Source: Myxococcales bacterium
GTDB lineage: Bacteria; Myxococcota_A; Polyangia; Nannocystales; Nannocystaceae
DNA length: 14,009 nt
NCBI GenBank assembly: GCA_020431135.1
Contig: JAGQIT010000250.1
Span: 1 to 14,009 of the forward strand
Direction: 5' to 3'
The translations under genes and the position numbers were made by a program. Below are positions 9,539 through 14,009 of the stretch, in pieces (position 1 is the first letter of the stretch; every line of letters begins with the position of its first letter). The notes under the pieces were generated by a model. The model saw only the letters and a program-made list of their open reading frames with translations. It was not told the origin of the DNA and did not search any database.

Positions 9539-9573
9539 ATGTCGGCGTCGGCCTCCGCCCCTACCCTGCGCCC
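9521..9573 (+). repeat. 16-bp direct repeat flanking the INSIG-like start codon
   Basis: CCGCTACCCTGCGCCC (9521-9536) recurs with one mismatch as CCCCTACCCTGCGCCC (9558-9573), 37 bp apart. The first copy ends 2 bp before the ATG at 9539 and the second lies inside codons 7-12. It could be a repressor or RNA-level control site, or the trace of a small duplication. Confidence 0.45.
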
Positions 9574-10171
9574 CGGCGATCTGCGGTGCTTCCTCCTCGT
9601 GGGGCTCACAGGGGCGATCCTCGCGCCGCTCGGCGACCACTTCCACGTCGCCACCGGCGTCACCGAGTACCTCGTCGACTTCGGGCCGCGCTGGTTCGGC
9701 CGCAGCCCCCTGTGGTTCACGCTCCTCGTCGCCCCCTACATGGGCGCGCTCGCGGTCGTCCAAGGGCGCCTCACCGGGCCTGCGGCGCGGTCGGGCACGG
9801 ACGCCGCGGCGCGACCGAGCGCCTGGGTATGGAGCGCGCCGCTCCTCGTGCTCGGCCTCTACCTCATGAGCAGCTTCTACCCCTCGCGTGAGGGCGGCGT
9901 CCTCGAGGTCCTGATGTTCGCCGCGGCGGCGGCCCTCTACCTCGCCTTCGACCGCAGCCGTCGCGGCCTCGCGCTCGCGCTCGCGGCGGCTGTCCTCGCC
10001 TCGGCGACCGAGCTCGCCCTCATTAACCTCGGGGTCTTCCGCTACCTCCCCGACTCCGCCGAGCTCTTCGGCGTCGCCCCCTGGCTGGTCGCCCTCTACT
10101 TCGCCGCCGCGGTCGCGGTCGGGGCCCTCGGTCGACGCCTTATCCCGGCGGCGCCCTCCGCGGCTCGTTGA
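9539..10171 (+). CDS. INSIG-family (insulin-induced gene-like) membrane protein
   Basis: 210 residues from ATG 9539; no other start is plausible because upstream frame residues look non-coding. About six hydrophobic segments are visible (near 17-36, 57-75, 97-113, 120-136, 144-165 and 179-200), as in INSIG proteins. The second half closely follows animal INSIG-1/2: YLAFDRSRRGLALAL (134-148, INSIG has FDRSRSGLGLG), then LASAT (153-157), then GVFRY (165-169), then WLVALYFAAAVAVGALGRRL (182-201, INSIG has WLPCIFF and VTVGNIGRQL). Asp138 matches the juxtamembrane Asp205 of INSIG-1 (Asp149 of INSIG-2), which is required for binding SCAP. In animals INSIGs sense oxysterols and control SREBP processing and HMG-CoA reductase decay; neither SREBP nor SCAP is known in bacteria. 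A mycobacterial homologue has a solved structure and binds lipid. Here a sterol or diacylglycerol ligand is an inference. Convergent with the HSP90-like gene. Confidence 0.78.
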   Translation: MSASASAPTLRPGDLRCFLLVGLTGAILAPLGDHFHVATGVTEYLVDFGPRWFGRSPLWFTLLVAPYMGALAVVQGRLTGPAARSGTDAAARPSAWVWSAPLLVLGLYLMSSFYPSREGGVLEVLMFAAAAALYLAFDRSRRGLALALAAAVLASATELALINLGVFRYLPDSAELFGVAPWLVALYFAAAVAVGALGRRLIPAAPSAAR

Positions 10172-10213
10172 GGTCGCGCCGGCGAGCCGTCGCGCGACGC
10201 GGGCCGTCAAGAA

Positions 10214-10233
10214 CGACCTGTCCTTTCAGACAC
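10214..10233 (+). repeat. Copy 2 of a 20-bp intergenic repeat
   Basis: CGACCTGTCCTTTCAGACAC matches 17 of 20 bases with 7252-7271. It lies 43 bp past the INSIG-like stop, again in a convergent gap (INSIG-like plus, HSP90-like minus). This copy contains TGTC and GACA arms around CTTTCA, a symmetry not kept in copy 1. Confidence 0.6.
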
Positions 10234-10244
10234 CACCTCGCGAA

Positions 10245-10317
10245 GGGGGGGTCCGAGCGCACGCACGGGCGCGACTCGCCGCAGCGCGCTGACATCGAGC
10301 CGACCCCGTGACCCCCC
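10245..10317. other. Inverted repeat of G/C runs between convergent genes
   Basis: GGGGGGGTC (10245-10253) and GACCCCCC (10310-10317) form complementary arms of 8 bp separated by about 56 bases. Their outer position between two converging genes suggests a possible bidirectional termination structure, but the long loop and lack of T-tract make this weak. Confidence 0.25.
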
Positions 10318-10321
10318 GCGG

Positions 10322-12154
10322 CTAGTTGAGCACTCGCGGCCGTCGGCTCGCGCTCTGAAGCTCGCGCAGCAGCGCCAGCAGGTCCTCGCCCTGCTGGCGC
10401 GACTCGGCGAGCGACGGGACCTTGCGGGCGAGGCTCGCCGCCTGGAGGTAGAGGACGCGGATCAGGCGGGCGCCGATCGCCGGCTCGGCGAGCTCCGGGA
10501 GCGCCGAGATCAGCGGGTTGTCGGCGTTGAGGAGGAGCGGGGTCGTGGCCGCGCGGCGGGTGATCGTCAGGCCGCGGACGAGCGCCTGCTGGAGCGCCGA
10601 GCCGCTCGCCTCGAGGGTCCGGGCGCGCTCGCGGAGCTGGGCCGGATCGGCGAGGAGGAGCACCGGCGTCTCGGACGGGACGAAGCGCCGGAGCTGGACC
10701 TCGACGTCGTAGCCGGCGAGGAGGCGGCCGGCCTCGTCGAGGAGCGCGGCGAAGCGCAGCTCGTGCTCGGGCGCGCCGTCGGCGATCTCAGCGAGGCTGT
10801 CGATGCCGACCTCGGTGACGCCGCGGCGCGGGTCGGCGCGCGCCCAGGCGCCGAGGAGCTCGGTCTCGTGGACGTGCGAGGCGTTGACCAGGAGCTCGCC
10901 GCGGGCGCTCGCCGTCGGGGCGATCCGCGCGAAGTCGCGGGAGCTGCGGGTGTAGCGGACGACCGGCGTGCGCGCGGCGATCAGCTCGAGGGGGAGCACG
11001 CCGGCGTTGGTCTCAAGGGGCAGGTGACCGGCGAAGACCTCGAGGAGCGAGGCGTCGTCGAGGCAGGCCGCCATCAGCGAGACGTGGTGGTTGCTGAGGA
11101 GCGCGGTCATCAGCCCGTCGTCGCCGGCGAGCTCGGCGAGCCAGGCGATCACCTCGGCGCGCAGGCGCTCGACCAGCGCCCGCCAGGCCCGATCCTTGAC
11201 GAAGCCCTCGCGGCTGGCGGTCGGCGTCAGCCCGGGCGCGTCGAGGGTGCCGCCGATGAAGCGAGCCCAGCGCGGCAGGAGCTCGGGGTCCCCGGGCGTG
11301 ACCAGGACGCCGCGGCTCGACAGGGCGCAGCGCGGGCTCCCGAGGCCCGACACGGCCGGACGCAGCCACAGGAGGCCGCGGGCGCCGGCGGCCTCGAACT
11401 CGACGGACCGACAGGCGAGCGCCCGCTCGCCGTAGACCGCGGCGATCGTCGCCTCGCGGGCGTCGTCGGTCGCGGCGGCCCAGGGCGGCTCGCGGTTGAT
11501 CCGCTCGAGCTCGCCGTCGTCGCCGCGCAGGCGGATCGGCGTGTCGACGTAGGCGACGTAGCGCCCGAGGAGCTCGGCGAGGCGCTCCGGGCGGGCGTAG
11601 GCCGTCATCTCAGGGCGCAGGTGGACGCGCACCGTGCTGCCGATCGCCGCGCGCTCGATCGCCTCGACCGTGTAGGAGCCGTCGGCGCTGGCGCTCCACC
11701 GCAGCCCCGGCGCCCCGGCCTTGCGGGTCTCGACGACGAGGCGATCCGCGACCAGGAAGCCCGAGAGCAGGCCGATGCCGAAGTGGCCGATGAGCCCGGG
11801 CGGCGCGTCCTCTCGCTTCGTCGACGAGCCGACGCGGCTGAGGTGATTGACGAGGTCAGCCTCGTCGAGGCCGACGCCGTCGTCGGTGAAGGTGATGATC
11901 CCGGCCTCGTGATCGCCGACGACGACGATCCCGAGCGCCTCGGCGCCCTCGCCGGTCCCCGCGCTCGCGCCGTGCCGGCGCACGGCGATCGCGTCGAGGC
12001 CGTTTTGGATCAGCTCGCGGACGAAGACGTCCGGGGTCGAGTAGAGGTGCCCGCCGAAGACCCGGAGGAGCGCGGCGAGATCGACGTCGAAGGAGCGGCT
12101 GTCGGGCTTGGCGACCATCGGCCGGCGGAGTGTACCAAGCCGGCCCCCTCCCAT
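10322..12154 (-). CDS. HSP90-family (HtpG-like) chaperone/ATPase
   Basis: 610 residues from ATG 12154, which has GAGG 8 nt upstream; ATG 12118 (MVAKPDSRSFDVDL) would give a 598-residue protein whose N-terminus fits the family better. The GHKL ATPase domain is clear: HLYSTPDVFVRELIQNGLDAI (36-56) with the catalytic Glu47 and Mg-binding Asn51, TDDGVGL (90-96) with Asp92 at the adenine-contact position, and LIGHFGIGLLSGFLVAD (121-137) for the lid. The middle domain has a PTASREGFVKD motif (311-321), where Arg315 corresponds to the arginine that contacts ATP gamma-phosphate in HSP90. The C-terminal part (LLLNADNPLI, then RVLYLQAASL) matches the dimerisation region. It resembles the stand-alone 'HSP90 family protein' group rather than classical HtpG. 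No signal peptide, so cytosolic. No co-chaperone gene adjoins it; clients are unknown. It is divergent from the following lipoprotein gene. Confidence 0.93.
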   Translation of the reverse strand: MGGGRLGTLRRPMVAKPDSRSFDVDLAALLRVFGGHLYSTPDVFVRELIQNGLDAIAVRRHGASAGTGEGAEALGIVVVGDHEAGIITFTDDGVGLDEADLVNHLSRVGSSTKREDAPPGLIGHFGIGLLSGFLVADRLVVETRKAGAPGLRWSASADGSYTVEAIERAAIGSTVRVHLRPEMTAYARPERLAELLGRYVAYVDTPIRLRGDDGELERINREPPWAAATDDAREATIAAVYGERALACRSVEFEAAGARGLLWLRPAVSGLGSPRCALSSRGVLVTPGDPELLPRWARFIGGTLDAPGLTPTASREGFVKDRAWRALVERLRAEVIAWLAELAGDDGLMTALLSNHHVSLMAACLDDASLLEVFAGHLPLETNAGVLPLELIAARTPVVRYTRSSRDFARIAPTASARGELLVNASHVHETELLGAWARADPRRGVTEVGIDSLAEIADGAPEHELRFAALLDEAGRLLAGYDVEVQLRRFVPSETPVLLLADPAQLRERARTLEASGSALQQALVRGLTITRRAATTPLLLNADNPLISALPELAEPAIGARLIRVLYLQAASLARKVPSLAESRQQGEDLLALLRELQSASRRPRVLN

Positions 12155-12290
12155 CGCGTCGACCTCGCGGTCGCGCTCGCGCCGGGGGCGACCTCAGCCA
12201 GGGCCGCGAGAGACAAGCGCCCGCGAGGCCCGAGAAAAAACTCCGCCGGCGCGGGAACCTCCGCCCACGACCGCTGTCACACGCCCTGTC

Positions 12291-13295
12291 ATGAAGCGGC
12301 GCAATCTCCTCAAGGGTCTCGCATTGGGCGGCGCGGCGGCGCCGCTGTGGCTCTCCTGCTCCTTCGGCCTCGACCGCAGGGCGGAGGAGGAGCTGTGCGA
12401 CGAGTTCGACGTCGATCTCGACTTCGCGCCGAGCGAGTGCCCGCCGCAGCCCGTCGCCGGCTCGATCTGCAAGAGCGCCCCGGTCATCGGCGACGGCTGC
12501 GTCCCGCGGCCGCGCCTCGTCTTCGTGATCCCCGACGACCGCGAGCTCCGCTGGCAGCGCGGCCGCGTCTTCGGCGAGCTCCTCAACCACGGCGACGACC
12601 TCAATCTCGCCCGCCTCGCGCTCTTCGACATCGTCTGCGCGACCATGGACCAGGTCAACGCGATGCCCGAGGTCACCCGCGAGCTCCGCGGCGCGCCCTG
12701 GCTCGTGCTCATCGACACGACCGCGTCGCCGGCCAGCGTCGTCGCCCTCGACGATCCCGCGCTAGGCGAGCTCGCGGCCCAGGAGTCCCGCCGCGGCGAC
12801 GACGTCGAGGCGATCATCGACCGCCGGATCACCGTGCTCGGCTCGCTCATCGCCGCGGCGATCGAGCCGGCGATGCTCGACCGCCTCGCCAAGGCCGAGG
12901 CCGCCCAGCTCGACGGCCAGGCCGACGGCGCCCTCGCCCAGGAGCTCCGCGACGTCGTCGACTTCACGATGTCGCCGCGCCTCGAGGTCGTCGCCGCCGC
13001 GCCCGGCAGCCTCTTCAAGGAGGCGACCCGCGCCGCCAAGGACAAGGACTCCTACGACCAGTACCTCGCCGAGGAGCGCAAGGCGGCCTTCGTCCCGCGC
13101 CTCGCCGACCTCAGCCGCGAGCGCCTCACCCGCTCGCGACCGCCCGAGGGCGCCCGCTGGGCCTACTCCGGCGGCTGCGGCGTCCGCGTCGAGGGCTCGC
13201 GCTCGAACGTCGCCGTCGGCTGTGGCATGGGTCATGTCCCTGAGCGCAGCCGCCGATTCCTCTCGTTCCTCGGCGACCACGACCGCGGCTTCTAG
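12291..13295 (+). CDS. Cysteine-containing exported protein with Tat-like lipoprotein signal, function unknown
   Basis: 334 residues from ATG 12291; no Shine-Dalgarno. The N-terminus reads RRNLLKG (3-9), a twin-arginine-like motif, then a short Ala/Gly-rich core and Cys23 (LWLSC), so it may be a Tat-exported lipoprotein. Four further cysteines follow in the next 50 residues (36, 50, 60 and 70), spaced like a disulfide-knotted segment. Residues 73-143 look like a folded alpha/beta core (RPRLVFVIPDD, then APWLVLIDTTASP). The 160-280 region is helical. The C-terminus ends with YSGGCGVRVEG (292-302) and VAVGCGMGHVPERSRRFLSF (307-326), a glycine/cysteine-rich block that looks like a conserved motif. 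I do not recognise a family. The divergent start relative to the HSP90-like gene and the DUF692 gene 127 bp downstream on the same strand suggest possible co-expression with DUF692. Confidence 0.8.
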   Translation: MKRRNLLKGLALGGAAAPLWLSCSFGLDRRAEEELCDEFDVDLDFAPSECPPQPVAGSICKSAPVIGDGCVPRPRLVFVIPDDRELRWQRGRVFGELLNHGDDLNLARLALFDIVCATMDQVNAMPEVTRELRGAPWLVLIDTTASPASVVALDDPALGELAAQESRRGDDVEAIIDRRITVLGSLIAAAIEPAMLDRLAKAEAAQLDGQADGALAQELRDVVDFTMSPRLEVVAAAPGSLFKEATRAAKDKDSYDQYLAEERKAAFVPRLADLSRERLTRSRPPEGARWAYSGGCGVRVEGSRSNVAVGCGMGHVPERSRRFLSFLGDHDRGF

Positions 13296-13303
13296 GAGAA
13301 CGT

Positions 13304-13313
13304 GGGGCGCCCC
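13304..13313. other. Perfect 10-bp palindrome after the lipoprotein stop
   Basis: GGGGCGCCCC at 13304-13313 is 9 bp past the TAG and extends to 16 bp (13301-13316) with a single T/G mismatch pair. It lies in the 127-bp gap before the DUF692 gene. It could be a hairpin reducing read-through or an operator; no T-tract follows. Confidence 0.35.
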
Positions 13314-13422
13314 GCGTGGCGCCCGCTCGCGCGTCGCCCGAGAGGACCCGCGCGACCCCTGATACGGCCGCGATCATCGAGCCGGCGCGACGGCGCCCCG
13401 GCACCTGTGCGAGACTGCGATC

Positions 13423-14009
13423 ATGCCCGGCAACGTCGGCGTCGGCTTCGTCCTCCAGCCCGAGGACGCCTACCTCGAGCTCCTAGGGCCGGTCTTCGGC
13501 GAGCTCGCCGACTACTTCGAGATCGCCCCCGAGACCACCTGGTGGGCCGCGGCCGACGGGACGCTGACGAGCAACGCCTTCGCCGGCCGCTTCGCCGACC
13601 TCGGCCGGCGCTGGGCCCCGACGGGCGCGCCCTCCAAGCCCTTCGTCGCCCACGGCGTCGCCCTCTCGCTCGGCGGCGCCGACCCGCGCGATCGCCCGCG
13701 ACAGGACCGCTGGCGCGCCCGCCTCGCGGAGGACCAGCGCCGCTTCGGCTTCCGCTGGCTCAGCGATCACCTGGCGATCACCTGCGCCGCCGGCGAGGCG
13801 CTGATGCTGCCGCTGCCGCTGGCGCCGACGCCGGCCGCCGCCGCCGTCGTCCGCCGCCGCCTCGCCGACCTCCAGCGGATCTGCCCGGACGTCGCCGTCG
13901 AGAACGCCGCCCACTACTTCACCTACGGCGATCCGCTCGGCGAGGCCCGGCTCATCGCCGGCGTCCTCGAGCTCCCCGGCGCCCACCTCCTCCTCGACCT
14001 CTACAACCT
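13423..14009 (+). CDS. DUF692 family protein, MbnB/TglH-like (partial, C-terminus beyond window)
   Basis: 195 complete codons from ATG 13423 before the window ends; the family is about 280 residues, so about a third is missing. Matching features are GVGFVLQ (5-11), the EIAPE segment (33-37), AHGVALSLGGADP (77-89), WLSDHLAIT (112-120), LMLPLPLAPTPAA (127-139), VAVENAAHYF (157-166), the GEAR segment with Glu175 and LLLDLYN (189-195). In DUF692 enzymes these histidine, aspartate and glutamate residues (here His78, Asp115, His116, Glu160, Asn161, Glu175, Asp192 and Asn195) bind two or three iron ions in a TIM barrel. Characterised members (MbnB, TglH, ChrH) oxidise cysteines of peptide substrates, usually together with a partner protein. 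The substrate and partner genes lie outside the window or are unidentified; the upstream cysteine-containing lipoprotein is a candidate but unproven. Confidence 0.9.
   Translation, partial: MPGNVGVGFVLQPEDAYLELLGPVFGELADYFEIAPETTWWAAADGTLTSNAFAGRFADLGRRWAPTGAPSKPFVAHGVALSLGGADPRDRPRQDRWRARLAEDQRRFGFRWLSDHLAITCAAGEALMLPLPLAPTPAAAAVVRRRLADLQRICPDVAVENAAHYFTYGDPLGEARLIAGVLELPGAHLLLDLYN

Noticed and set aside
9306..9539. A 77-codon frame in the gap before the INSIG-like gene
   Set aside because: It is Arg/Ala/Pro-rich with no Shine-Dalgarno and no recognisable motif; typical random frame in GC-rich DNA.
10245..10317. Intrinsic terminator between the convergent INSIG-like and HSP90-like genes
   Set aside because: The arms are far apart and no T-tract follows on either strand, so I listed it only as an inverted repeat.
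10763..13243. An 826-codon plus-strand frame across the HSP90-like and lipoprotein genes
   Set aside because: It is antisense to the HSP90-like gene and out of frame with the lipoprotein; composition is shadow-like (Arg/Pro/Gly-rich) with no motif.

Overview
The window is extremely GC-rich chromosomal DNA with strong G/C preference at third codon positions, coding densely on both strands. The gene content suggests a myxobacterium, most likely Nannocystis-like: a lipoprotein with a long Asp/Thr/Gly/Ser linker, a TonB-like AgmX-type C-terminal domain, few Shine-Dalgarno sites, and several GTG/TTG starts. This assignment is inference from style and gene families, not from a marker gene.

Layout. 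(1) Bases 1-4165, minus strand: an AgmX/TonB-C-like lipoprotein, then a DUF3500 lipoprotein whose stop codon overlaps (ATGA) the start of a HupE/UreJ-type membrane protein that runs off the left edge. The overlap and the histidine-rich motifs suggest a small metal-handling envelope unit. (2) Bases 4358-7189, plus strand: a carotenoid cleavage oxygenase followed by a complete Ada-type DNA alkylation response protein. (3) Bases 7420-9268, minus strand: an unrecognised helical protein and a DUF4291 protein. (4) Bases 9539-10171, plus strand: a six-helix membrane protein that I recognise as a bacterial INSIG homologue, carrying the FDRSR-G signature of animal INSIGs. This is the most unexpected gene here. 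(5) Bases 10322-12154, minus strand: a small HSP90-family chaperone. (6) Bases 12291-14009, plus strand: a cysteine-containing exported lipoprotein of unknown function, then a DUF692 (MbnB/TglH-like) protein cut by the right edge.

No gene-free stretch exceeds 300 bases. The longest is 9269-9538, which holds perfect palindromes and one copy of a 16-bp repeat. Two convergent gene gaps (7190-7419 and 10172-10321) each carry a copy of the same 20-bp sequence, the best candidate for an undescribed dispersed element in this window. No tRNA, rRNA, CRISPR array, transposase or prophage gene was seen.
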